29,443 nucleotides of DNA from a virus, in IMG/VR virus record IMGVR_UViG_3300044637_002739, positions 1-29,443 of that record; one strand, written 5' to 3'. The translations under genes were made by a program, and so were the position numbers. Positions 23,106 to 29,443 of this stretch are shown here, piece by piece; positions within the stretch are counted from its first letter, which is position 1; each line of letters begins with the position of its first letter. Below the pieces are notes generated by a model. It searched no databases and was not told where the DNA came from. It worked only from the letters and a program-made list of their open reading frames with translations.

Positions 23106-23472
23106 CAACAGCATTTACTTCATATCCAGCAATTGTAAAATCAATAGTCATAAATTCCTCGTGTTTTTCAGGATGGTCAAAAAATTCTACTTCTACTGTA
23201 TACTCAATTCCTTGAATCTCAGAAATATATCTATTTATTTGTGAAATAATATCAGACTGTATTGATTCAGCTGATAACCTAGTCTCATGTAGCAATTCAT
23301 ATAAATCAGCTCCAAGATTTGGTTCACCAAAAACTTCACCCTTATTAGTGAAAAGAATCATTTCATATTTTTGAACAATAACTCTAATAACATCATCCTC
23401 TATTAATTCAGGATCTCTGAATCTAGGATGTCCAGGATAACCGATATAAAAATCTATGAAACTACTAGCCAT
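23098..23472 (-). CDS. 25: Baseplate wedge protein (gp25-like)
   Basis: A 124-residue protein (T4 gp25 is 132) of the gp25/W family. It has VIRVIVQKYEMILFTNKGE, then the family signature region EPNLGADLYELL, a helix with two short turns and a final beta hairpin with YTVEVEFFDH. gp25 sits at the inner ring of the baseplate, where it contacts the first sheath disc. It stands next to the clamp loader gene (11 nt apart), but a late-type element 4 nt before its start suggests separate late expression. Confidence 0.87.
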   Translation of the reverse strand: MASSFIDFYIGYPGHPRFRDPELIEDDVIRVIVQKYEMILFTNKGEVFGEPNLGADLYELLHETRLSAESIQSDIISQINRYISEIQGIEYTVEVEFFDHPEKHEEFMTIDFTIAGYEVNAVVT

Positions 23473-23476
23473 AGAC

Positions 23477-23486
23477 TTATATATTA
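23477..23486 (-). promoter_or_regulatory. Candidate late promoter element (TAATATATAA)
   Basis: Exact match to the recurrent 10-mer, 4 nt before the gp25-like start and overlapping the last three bases of the clamp loader gene end at 23484. Confidence 0.4.
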
Positions 23487-24449
23487 TATTAAGTTATCTC
23501 TATATTTACCAATAACGGTCATTGCTAAAATGAGAGGATCAGAAACAGAGTCAAGTTTTGAAGAATAATCTGATAGAATATAATTACAAATAAATAACTT
23601 ATCAATGTTTTTACCATTTTCGATAGACCAATTAACAAAAGTATTACCCAAAAGTTTAAAAAGAACATCTACTCTTTCAGCTCCAAAAATATTGTTTATA
23701 AAATGCCAAAGTTTTTCATAATCATAAGACTCATCATACAACATTTCAAATAACTCTAACTTAACTTTATTTGAAACTCCTGAATATTCTTTTGAAAGGC
23801 TTCCGGTAGAAATAAAATTTTGCAACTCAACCATTATACTTCTGAAATCTGGAAATTTCTTTGTAATAATTGAGATTAAATTTTCTTTTGGAATAGTAAT
23901 ACTCTCCTGTGGTAGTATTACATTTTTAATTCTTTTAAAAATCTCCTGTTTAAGAAATCTTTCTTCTTCAATATCGATACAATCAAAATTTATTTGTGGT
24001 ATTCTTGACTTAATACCATCGGAAATCTTATTTATATGATTAGTTGTAATAATAAATCTAACATTTCTGTTATATTTTTCAATAAATGCTTTAAAAGCAT
24101 CTTGAAATTGAGAAGATACTCTCTCAAACTCATCTAAAAAGATGTATTTAATATCAGAATCTGTATCCATCATTGGAGTATACTTACAAAAATCTTCAAT
24201 TTGAGTTCTTAGAACATCAATAGAAGTAAATAAAGATGAATTTAACTCTAAAAAGGGTTTATCTTTTGTGTATTTACCAATTAGTATTCTAGCCAAACTA
24301 GTCTTACCGGTTCCATAATGTCCATAGAAAATATAATTACCGTTAATACCATTTTCAAAATTTTTTCTAATTCTTGGTAATAACACTATATCTTCAATAG
24401 ATTTAGGTCTCCATTTTTCCCATAAAAGTAATTGATTCATCGAACTCAT
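23484..24449 (-). CDS. 44: Sliding clamp loader ATPase (gp44-like)
   Basis: A 321-residue AAA+ protein, the same size as T4 gp44 (319). It begins LLWEKWRPKSIEDIVL, a typical clamp loader opening. Walker A is GHYGTGKTS (43-51), Walker B is IFLDEFE (D106, E107), sensor 1 is TTNH (N137) and the arginine finger is in SRI (R149). With gp62 it opens the sliding clamp (gp45) and loads it at primer ends; the loaded clamp also activates late transcription in T4. gp62 and gp45 homologues are not in this window. No late-type element precedes it, fitting early or middle expression. Confidence 0.94.
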   Translation of the reverse strand: MSSMNQLLLWEKWRPKSIEDIVLLPRIRKNFENGINGNYIFYGHYGTGKTSLARILIGKYTKDKPFLELNSSLFTSIDVLRTQIEDFCKYTPMMDTDSDIKYIFLDEFERVSSQFQDAFKAFIEKYNRNVRFIITTNHINKISDGIKSRIPQINFDCIDIEEERFLKQEIFKRIKNVILPQESITIPKENLISIITKKFPDFRSIMVELQNFISTGSLSKEYSGVSNKVKLELFEMLYDESYDYEKLWHFINNIFGAERVDVLFKLLGNTFVNWSIENGKNIDKLFICNYILSDYSSKLDSVSDPLILAMTVIGKYRDNLI

Positions 24450-24506
24450 AAAACTTATATCAAAAAATGAGAGTAAAGTTAAAAAATAAATGTAGTGGAT
24501 GACTTT

Positions 24507-24516
24507 TTATATATAA
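24507..24516 (+). promoter_or_regulatory. Candidate late promoter element (TTATATATAA)
   Basis: Exact match to the recurrent 10-mer, 4 nt before the ATG of the gp15-like gene. Confidence 0.4.
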
Positions 24517-24520
24517 ATCT

Positions 24521-25717
24521 ATGATAGGAGAAAGATTTAATTTCGAAGATGTTTTCTTTAGAGATTTAACAGTATGTGTTCTTGACACATTTGAAGGACA
24601 AATAAGATGGGTTAATAAATTCTCATCTGGAAATGTTCCGGTAAATGTTCCATTTTATTACTCTTTAACCGGTGATGAAAGATTCTTATTAGATTCTTTT
24701 TCAGATGACGTGGTTTCTGAGAACAGATTTGTCGAATTAAACACTGACCAAATTCCAAGAGGCCACTTAACAATGACTGGATTCAACATAAAGTCTGATG
24801 AATTCGCTAATCCAAATGTTTGGTTAAGAATGGTAGTTGAAAATGAAGTTGAAATTAGAAAAGTTTTAGCAAAAGTAAGAGCAATTCCAATTACGGTTAA
24901 CTATGAACTCACAATTTTACTTTCTAGTGAGATTGATACTTTTAAATGCGCACAGGCTATTATGGATACAATGTGGATTTATAAGTTTATGTATTTTGAA
25001 CATAACTTTATGAACATTGACGCTGTTATTTTAATGCCTGATACAAATCAAATTGAAATGGCTAGAGAAAAAAATCTAACATCCGATAATAATATCAAAC
25101 TAAAAGCATCTTTCGAAGTTAGCACCTATTATCCAGCATTTAGAAAAGATAGAATCAATATGTCAGGATACCCAAGACAATACGGAACCGGAATGTCCGA
25201 CTTAAATGGATTCCCTGTAGACGGCGGATTCAGTGACTTTTTTGGACAACCAGGAGACGCACCAAGAGATCCAAATCTTGGAACACCGTGGGTATTTCCA
25301 TCATCGTCTATTCCAGGATCAGTAGGATCGGTAGGAGGAGTTGAGAATACCGATGGATCCGGTGGAGCTGGTAATCCTGGTGGTCCTGGCGGCGGAGGTG
25401 GAACCTCAGGTTCTTCCGGTTCTGCTGGAACATCAGGAACCAGTGGATCAGGTTATCCAATTGGATTGACAGATAGTAGTTTCTTTGGTAGAAGCGCAAG
25501 TCCATTAGGTTCAGACCCATCAAGAAGAATCATAAATGGTGGATTCTCAAATGATCCCGACTACTATCTAATTGCACCAAAAAGAACAAGATGGTTTAAT
25601 AATATACTACAAGCTAGACAAAAAGCATCAACTCCTCTAACTAATCCTAATGCTGGCAATCCAGCTCCTGGTAATAATGGAGGTCCGAATCCACCAATAA
25701 ATCCAAATCCTATCTAA
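24521..25717 (+). CDS. 15: Tail sheath stabiliser/completion protein (gp15-like)
   Basis: A 398-residue protein (T4 gp15 is 272). Residues 1-215 have the gp15 layout: FFRDLTVCVLDTFEGQIRW, NVPVNVPFYYSL, LPRG-like QIPRGHLTMTGF, then PITVNYELTILLSSEIDTFK and FEVSTYYPAF, with alternating strands and a central helix. In T4, gp15 caps the end of the sheath and tube so that the tail can join the head. The C-terminal part differs: about residues 260-310 are a Gly/Ser/Pro-rich flexible stretch (GGPGGGGGTSGSSG), and the last 30 residues are Pro/Asn-rich. These tails are probably disordered. The family call is by eye but consistent in length and pattern. Confidence 0.78.
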   Translation: MIGERFNFEDVFFRDLTVCVLDTFEGQIRWVNKFSSGNVPVNVPFYYSLTGDERFLLDSFSDDVVSENRFVELNTDQIPRGHLTMTGFNIKSDEFANPNVWLRMVVENEVEIRKVLAKVRAIPITVNYELTILLSSEIDTFKCAQAIMDTMWIYKFMYFEHNFMNIDAVILMPDTNQIEMAREKNLTSDNNIKLKASFEVSTYYPAFRKDRINMSGYPRQYGTGMSDLNGFPVDGGFSDFFGQPGDAPRDPNLGTPWVFPSSSIPGSVGSVGGVENTDGSGGAGNPGGPGGGGGTSGSSGSAGTSGTSGSGYPIGLTDSSFFGRSASPLGSDPSRRIINGGFSNDPDYYLIAPKRTRWFNNILQARQKASTPLTNPNAGNPAPGNNGGPNPPINPNPI

Positions 25718-25749
25718 AAATAAAATGGTAAAAATTGACTTTTTTGTCT

Positions 25750-25759
25750 TAATATATAG
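25750..25759 (+). promoter_or_regulatory. Candidate late promoter element (TAATATATAG)
   Basis: Near-exact match to the recurrent 10-mer (last base G), 29 nt before the ATG at 25789. Confidence 0.4.
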
Positions 25760-25788
25760 TTTAATAAAGAAAAAAAAATATTATAAAT

Positions 25789-27072
25789 ATGAAGAATCTT
25801 AAACTCGAGTTGTTTAATTTCAGAAAGAATCTCTCACTTGATCAAGAAGAGGTTTCTACTATAGTAGAAGGTCACATGAATGCTTGCAACGAACATTCTG
25901 AAAAGACTATCATTAATTCACTTAATGAAAAACTCAAAGCTTATACATACGATAAAAGTGTGAAATCTCTTTTAGAATCTCTAAATGATGATATGTCTAA
26001 CTATGAGTTATTATATGAATTAAAAAATTTGTATAATGTTTTAAACACAAAAAACCAAGGGGAAATTTATAGACAACCAATTAACGTTCTTTTACAAACA
26101 ATTAACTTAGAAAATGACCAAGACAGAATGTCTAAAGTATTAAATGAGTTAGCTATTTATGATTGGGTTCCTGAGATTAAACTTTTTGTTCATAATTTAA
26201 CAACAACTCCTGAGAAAAGATCTAATCTTCTTAGTGGTGGTAAAGGTGAATCAGTTTATTCACTTGTTGAATCAGTAGAAGATGGTCATATCGCATTAAT
26301 TAGAGATTCTTGGTTTCTTTTAACAGAAAACTCAATTGAGAAAACTTTAGTTGAAACACATGTTAAAGACGAAGAAGAATTAAGAAGTTTAAGAACTTTA
26401 GAAACAGCTATGAAATATGCTACAATTTCTGAAGACAGAGTTAATTTTAGAATTTCTGAATACTTAACACTTGGACTTTCAGTTGCTAAAAAAGGTGGAA
26501 TCTTTATCAATGATGATGAATTAAATGAAGATACAACTTTAGAGTCTCTTTTTTCTTCACCTATCGTTCCAATTGTAAATAAAAATTTCTACCCTGTTTT
26601 ATTAGAAGTTTCTCAAAACTTAGATAAATTTGTTGAATTAGACGTTGTTAAAAGAATTGGCAACCTAATCAATCCTTGTTTAGAGTGTTATGCATTCAAT
26701 TACAAAAACAACACTTATCTTTACAGATGTGATGAAAGATACGGTAACTCATTCTTTAAATATGAATCAGCTTTAGAATTAGTAAACGAAGTAAGAAATG
26801 AATTAAATTACGATTTAACTTATTTCTATGAAAATAAACTTTCTAAAGAATTAGTTGTTAAAAGAAAATTAGAAGATAAAGAAAGAGAAATCACTTTAAA
26901 ATTAGAAGATGTAAACTTTAATATTGAAAAAATTAAAGGATCTATTCAATTAATTGGTGAATCTGAAGTTTTAACTACAGCACTTAAAAACTTAGAAAAA
27001 AGATCTAATTCTCTTTCATCTGAGTTAGACGGAGTTAAAGAAATTCAATATAAAGAAAGAATCAAACTTTAA
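25789..27072 (+). CDS. Unknown 427-aa protein, probably virion
   Basis: A soluble, mostly helical protein. Residues 1-130 are helical with few aromatics, 150-260 mixed with LVESVEDGHIALIRDSWFLL, residues about 290-325 include CLECYAFNYKNNTYLYRCDE with three cysteines, and 355-427 form a charged coiled coil. There is no signal peptide. Codon use favours common codons as in the sheath gene, and it has a late-type element and its own terminator, so an abundant structural or morphogenetic protein is likely. I recognise no family. It lies between the gp15-like gene and the late sigma factor. Confidence 0.8.
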   Translation: MKNLKLELFNFRKNLSLDQEEVSTIVEGHMNACNEHSEKTIINSLNEKLKAYTYDKSVKSLLESLNDDMSNYELLYELKNLYNVLNTKNQGEIYRQPINVLLQTINLENDQDRMSKVLNELAIYDWVPEIKLFVHNLTTTPEKRSNLLSGGKGESVYSLVESVEDGHIALIRDSWFLLTENSIEKTLVETHVKDEEELRSLRTLETAMKYATISEDRVNFRISEYLTLGLSVAKKGGIFINDDELNEDTTLESLFSSPIVPIVNKNFYPVLLEVSQNLDKFVELDVVKRIGNLINPCLECYAFNYKNNTYLYRCDERYGNSFFKYESALELVNEVRNELNYDLTYFYENKLSKELVVKRKLEDKEREITLKLEDVNFNIEKIKGSIQLIGESEVLTTALKNLEKRSNSLSSELDGVKEIQYKERIKL

Positions 27073-27088
27073 TTATTAAAATAAATTA

Positions 27089-27118
27089 AAAAACCCTCTT
27101 TTAAGAGGGTTTTTTTGT
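27089..27118 (+). terminator. Terminator after the 427-aa gene
   Basis: AAACCCTCTT and AAGAGGGTTT form a hairpin with a short TT loop, followed by a T-run. Confidence 0.9.
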
Positions 27119-27139
27119 TTTATAAACTTTTCAATAAAT

Positions 27140-27149
27140 TAATATATAA
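27140..27149 (+). promoter_or_regulatory. Candidate late promoter element (TAATATATAA)
   Basis: Exact match to the recurrent 10-mer, 55 nt before the late sigma factor start; the longest leader among the matches. If real, the late sigma factor could boost its own synthesis. Confidence 0.4.
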
Positions 27150-27151
27150 CA

Positions 27152-27182
27152 TGAAGTAAATAGCTTCAAGAGTTTAATCTCT
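27152..27182 (+). other. Two small hairpins in the leader of the late sigma factor gene
   Basis: TGAAG/CTTCA (27152-27168) and AGAG/CTCT (27169-27182) are adjacent inverted repeats in the leader. TAGCTT at 27161-27166 can alternatively pair with AAGCTA further down. The stems are short, so the structure is tentative. Confidence 0.3.
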
Positions 27183-27204
27183 AAAAAAAATAAAGCTATA
27201 ATAG

Positions 27205-27570
27205 ATGTACCTTAATAACAAAGATTTATATGTCGAGATAATCGTATCGAAAGCACAAGGAAAATTAACAAGAAACGCAGATAAAATGCTAGAACTTCTA
27301 GCAAAGAAAACAATCAAAAAAATGAGATACTGGTCAAACGATGATAAACTAGACTGTTATCAATCAGGACTATTGGATATGTTCCAAAACTGGTATAATT
27401 TCAATGAAGATAAATCAGTCAACGCCTTTGCTTACTTCACCGAAGTATTCAAAAGAGGCATAGCAAAAGGATTTAACGAACTTTATAAGAAAAAAGGAGA
27501 TAATGATAACCTCATAAAACTTTTATCAATTGAAGGTTCAAATGATGGACAAGGACTTCACTCTATCTAA
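27205..27570 (+). CDS. 55: Late-transcription sigma factor (gp55-like)
   Basis: A 121-residue protein; T4 gp55 has 185. The N-terminus YLNNKDLYVEII matches T4 YVNNKELLQAII, the centre has KMRYWSNDDKLDCYQSGLLD (as in gp55 W-K-Q-E-M-I-A-D-G), and FNEDKSVNAFAYFTEVFKRG matches T4 [20 protein letters not shown]. This core resembles sigma region 2, which reads the late -10 box. The C-terminal part of T4 gp55, which binds the sliding clamp, is missing; the protein ends after NDGQGLHSI. The 5' leader is 55 nt from the candidate late element. The small ORF at 27542-27697 overlaps its end in the next frame. Confidence 0.85.
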   Translation: MYLNNKDLYVEIIVSKAQGKLTRNADKMLELLAKKTIKKMRYWSNDDKLDCYQSGLLDMFQNWYNFNEDKSVNAFAYFTEVFKRGIAKGFNELYKKKGDNDNLIKLLSIEGSNDGQGLHSI

Positions 27571-27697
27571 TATCAATCTAAAAACATTTGATATAGTAAT
27601 GACACCATCATTTCGTGGTGCTAGTATACCAATCAAACCTCGTTTCTATTCTAGACAGAAAAGACGAAAAGAAAAAATTCAAAACATATTTAAATAA
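27542..27697 (+). CDS. Small basic protein overlapping the late sigma factor gene
   Basis: A 51-residue ORF (ATG at 27542; a second ATG at 27545) that overlaps the sigma factor gene by 29 nt in the next frame and ends just before a terminator. It reads MMDKDFTLSNINLKTFDIVM, then PSFRGASIPIKPRFY, a basic RQKRRKEK patch and the end KIQNIFK. The Q-N-I-F end is similar to clamp-binding peptides, so it could supply the clamp contact missing from the short gp55-like protein, or act like T4 gp33. That idea rests on position and four residues only. Confidence 0.6.
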   Translation: MMDKDFTLSNINLKTFDIVMTPSFRGASIPIKPRFYSRQKRRKEKIQNIFK

Positions 27698-27700
27698 AAA

Positions 27701-27729
27701 AAACCACTCAAATTGAGTGGTTTTTTTAG
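27701..27729. terminator. Bidirectional terminator between small ORF and glutamine synthetase
   Basis: CCACTCAAATTGAGTGG at 27704-27720, flanked by A- and T-runs, lies between convergent genes. The stem is identical to that at 15011-15027. Confidence 0.92.
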
Positions 27730-27742
27730 TTACATAAAATAA

Positions 27743-28828
27743 TTAAACATTTACCTCTGAATAAACAGTAGATAACATTCTATCCGAAACCAAATAAGGG
27801 TCACAGTTAGAAGCAGGTCTTCTATCTTCAAAATATCCACAACCATCTACTTGAGACTGAGCAGGAATTCTAATTGAAGTATCTCTTGTAGAAAAACCAT
27901 AACTAAAATCTCGAATACCAGAAGTTTCATGAGCTCCTGTCAATCTTTGTTCATTATGTAGTCCATAAACAGCAATGTGTTCCATATGATTTGACTCTAA
28001 TTTAGGCATAGATTCCATAATGATTTCAATACCACCTTCTTTTCTCATTTCACTTGAAGAGAAATTAACGTGACACCCAGTTCCATTCCAATCACCTTTG
28101 ATTGGTTTTGGATGAAGTGAAACATTCACATTATGTTTTTCAGCAACTCTATGTAGAATATAACGTGATATCCACAATTGGTCTGATCCACTTAAAGCAG
28201 TAACAGGCCCAATTTGATATTCCCATTGACCAAGAAGTACTTCAGCATTTATACCAGAGATATCCAAACCAATCTCCATACACATATTCATATGTTCTTC
28301 AACAATTTCTCTACCGATTACAGAATCAGCTCCAATTCCACAGTAATAATCACCTTGAGGTCTAGGACTTTTAGAAGGATCCAATCCAAATCCAAGAGGT
28401 AATCCAATACCTTCTCCAAAAGGCATATTTGGTTTATGTGTTAGAGTATATTCTTGTTCCCAACCAAACCAAGGAGCATCATTTTTAGAAAGATTATCTA
28501 AAGACAATTCTTTAACGGTTTCGGCTAGTTTTCTTCTGTTGTTAGTTTTATGTGGTGTTCCATCCGGATTCAATACCTCACAAAGAACTAATTTATGTGG
28601 ATTTCCTCTAAAAGGATCATCCACAACAAATACTGGCTTAAGTAGACAGTCGGTATTCTCTCCTTTTCCAGCTTTAGCTTGTAAAGTAGAACTACCATCA
28701 AAAGACCACATTGAATAATGCGAAATGTTATTGTCTAACAAAACAGATTCTGTTGCAATTTTAGTCTTACTTCTAAGCTGCTGTGGCTCGGATCCGTCTA
28801 ACCAAATATACTCTTGTTTAATTTTCAT
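27743..28828 (-). CDS. glnA: Glutamine synthetase, type II (eukaryote-like)
   Basis: A complete 361-residue enzyme of the GSII family (plant and GlnII enzymes are about 330-360). GS makes glutamine from glutamate, ammonia and ATP. Family motifs appear in order: EYIWLDGS (6-13), WSFDGSST (41-48), WEQEYTL with E124 and E126, YYCGIGAD, GINAEVLLGQWEYQIGP with E196 and E203, GDWNGTGCHVNFS with H253, NEQRLTGAHET with R295, TSIRIP with R320 and GYFEDRRPASN with E334. All metal- and substrate-binding residues I can place are kept, so it should be active. It is single, with a terminator, and lacks a late-type element. A phage copy is unusual. Confidence 0.96.
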   Translation of the reverse strand: MKIKQEYIWLDGSEPQQLRSKTKIATESVLLDNNISHYSMWSFDGSSTLQAKAGKGENTDCLLKPVFVVDDPFRGNPHKLVLCEVLNPDGTPHKTNNRRKLAETVKELSLDNLSKNDAPWFGWEQEYTLTHKPNMPFGEGIGLPLGFGLDPSKSPRPQGDYYCGIGADSVIGREIVEEHMNMCMEIGLDISGINAEVLLGQWEYQIGPVTALSGSDQLWISRYILHRVAEKHNVNVSLHPKPIKGDWNGTGCHVNFSSSEMRKEGGIEIIMESMPKLESNHMEHIAVYGLHNEQRLTGAHETSGIRDFSYGFSTRDTSIRIPAQSQVDGCGYFEDRRPASNCDPYLVSDRMLSTVYSEVNV

Positions 28829-28854
28829 ATAGTGTTTTTTTTATTTTATTTATT

Positions 28855-28888
28855 TTTGAAACAAAGTTTAGTTTTTATGATATATTTG
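28855..28888 (+). promoter_or_regulatory. Possible Bacteroidota-type promoter (TTTG-N22-TATATTTG)
   Basis: TATATTTG at 28881-28888 is a perfect -7 element; the nearest TTTG (28855-28858) is 22 nt upstream, three more than ideal. It would start transcription close to the ATG at 28904. Confidence 0.5.
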
Positions 28889-28903
28889 TATAAAATAAAG
28901 GAT

Positions 28904-29161
28904 ATGAAAGAAGTGTTAATTCAATTATGGGAAAATTTTGATAATGATTTACATCAATCAGATGGATGTTCTTTACACATAGATATGAATGAAAGAGATA
29001 TCTTTCTGAATTTACAAGAACAAGACTATCCAGTTGGATTACCATCAGAGGTATCTATACCAGATTCTATCTATGATATTTTAGAAAAGAAAAAAAGTAT
29101 TAGACTATCAGAAATAGAAATGAATAATCTAATGGGTTTAAAAGATATTATTGTTCTATGA
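28904..29161 (+). CDS. Small acidic protein of unknown function
   Basis: An 85-residue protein starting MKEVLIQLWENFDND. It is acidic, has CSLHIDMNERDIFLN and VSIPDSIYDILEKKK segments and ends in a hydrophobic LMGLKDIIVL. I start it at 28904 because an in-frame ATG at 28814 would cross the -7 promoter element. Its TGA overlaps the next ATG (ATGA), so it is coupled to the membrane protein that follows. No family is recognised. Confidence 0.7.
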   Translation: MKEVLIQLWENFDNDLHQSDGCSLHIDMNERDIFLNLQEQDYPVGLPSEVSIPDSIYDILEKKKSIRLSEIEMNNLMGLKDIIVL

Positions 29162-29443
29162 TTTTTAAAATTTTATCTATTTTATTTATTTTAAACAGCC
29201 TCTATTATATTCTAAATTATAAAAGAATTGATGAACCTTTTAAAATGAGAGATAAAAATAATAAACTTGACTTATTTCACTATATGTTAAAAGTTGGTTA
29301 TATTATTTGGCTTGTTATTGGTATTTTTAATTTCTACTCAATCTTTATTCTAATACTTTCTTCTTTAATCTTATTTAGAATTCCAATCTATCTAGTTAGT
29401 AAGAGATTTTCTTTAGTTTACCACCGATTAGTTCCACCATTAA
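29158..29443 (+). CDS. Small membrane protein, 3' end cut by the window
   Basis: An open frame from the ATG at 29158-29160 runs to the window end without a stop, giving 95 residues. It has a hydrophobic N-terminal segment (IFKILSILFILNSLYYIL), a polar stretch with two charged patches, then one or two further membrane segments (VGYIIWLVIGIFNFY and SIFILILSSLILF) and a basic end. It is translationally coupled to the preceding gene by an ATGA overlap. The function is unknown. Confidence 0.7.
   Translation, partial: MIFKILSILFILNSLYYILNYKRIDEPFKMRDKNNKLDLFHYMLKVGYIIWLVIGIFNFYSIFILILSSLILFRIPIYLVSKRFSLVYHRLVPPL

Noticed and set aside
28803-28810. TATATTTG on the minus strand near the glutamine synthetase start
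   Set aside because: It lies inside the coding sequence (codons for Y-I-W near residue 7) and so cannot drive the gene.
28814-28903. N-terminal hydrophobic extension of the protein at 28904
   Set aside because: It would span the -7 promoter element at 28881-28888 and overlap the start of the glutamine synthetase gene; the ATG at 28904 fits better.
1-29443. tRNA genes, CRISPR arrays and insertion sequences
   Set aside because: No GC-rich cloverleaf with a GTTCRA-type T-arm, no regularly spaced repeat-spacer array and no transposase frame was found by reading both strands.

Overview
The window looks like part of the genome of a large T4-like contractile-tailed phage (myovirus) that infects a member of the Bacteroidota. 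The phage assignment rests on recognisable homologues of T4 gp15, gp16, gp17, gp18, gp19, gp25, gp26, gp44, gp47 and gp55. The host assignment is inferred from four things. The DNA is strongly AT-rich. Starts lack Shine-Dalgarno sequences and are preceded by A-rich leaders. At least one clear promoter has the Bacteroidota form TTTG-N19-TATATTTG. A ClpS-like protein and a C-terminal motif at 14533-15006 most resemble Bacteroidota proteins. No tRNA, rRNA, CRISPR array or insertion sequence was recognised.

Layout. 1-1382: 5' part of a minus-strand virion-type gene. 1451-3125: small plus-strand genes, including a protein with a nine-cysteine cluster and a small cupin-like protein. 3100-4818: minus-strand gp47-type nuclease with small flanking genes. 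4941-5561: tail tube. 5627-14376: minus-strand late block with a gp51-like candidate, gp26-like hub protein, a very large sheath (1336 aa), a coiled-coil protein and a 959-aa virion-type protein. 14533-17061: plus-strand accessory genes of mostly unknown function. 17058-19863: divergent small and large terminase. 19860-20681: ClpS-like adaptor and HAD phosphatase. 20764-22427: two membrane/coiled-coil proteins and a Q/P/A/G repeat protein. 22491-24449: isochorismatase-fold protein, gp25-like wedge protein and gp44-like clamp loader. 24521-27072: gp15-like sheath terminator and an unknown protein. 27205-27697: gp55-like late sigma factor plus a small overlapping ORF. 27743-28828: complete type II glutamine synthetase. 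28904-29443: small protein and a truncated membrane protein.

How the parts fit. Structural, packaging, replication and late-transcription genes are interleaved on both strands, unlike the blocks of T4. A recurrent 10-mer, TWATATATAM, stands ahead of nearly all structural genes. It is a good candidate for the late promoter read by the gp55-like factor, while host-type promoters precede a few accessory genes. The least ordinary contents are the phage-borne glutamine synthetase, the ClpS-like adaptor, the isochorismatase-fold protein, the double-length sheath and the recurring late-promoter-like motif. Several terminators share closely related stems (CCACTCAAATTGAGTGG twice; CCCATC...GATGGG variants). 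All functions are inferred from reading the sequence; no database search was run.
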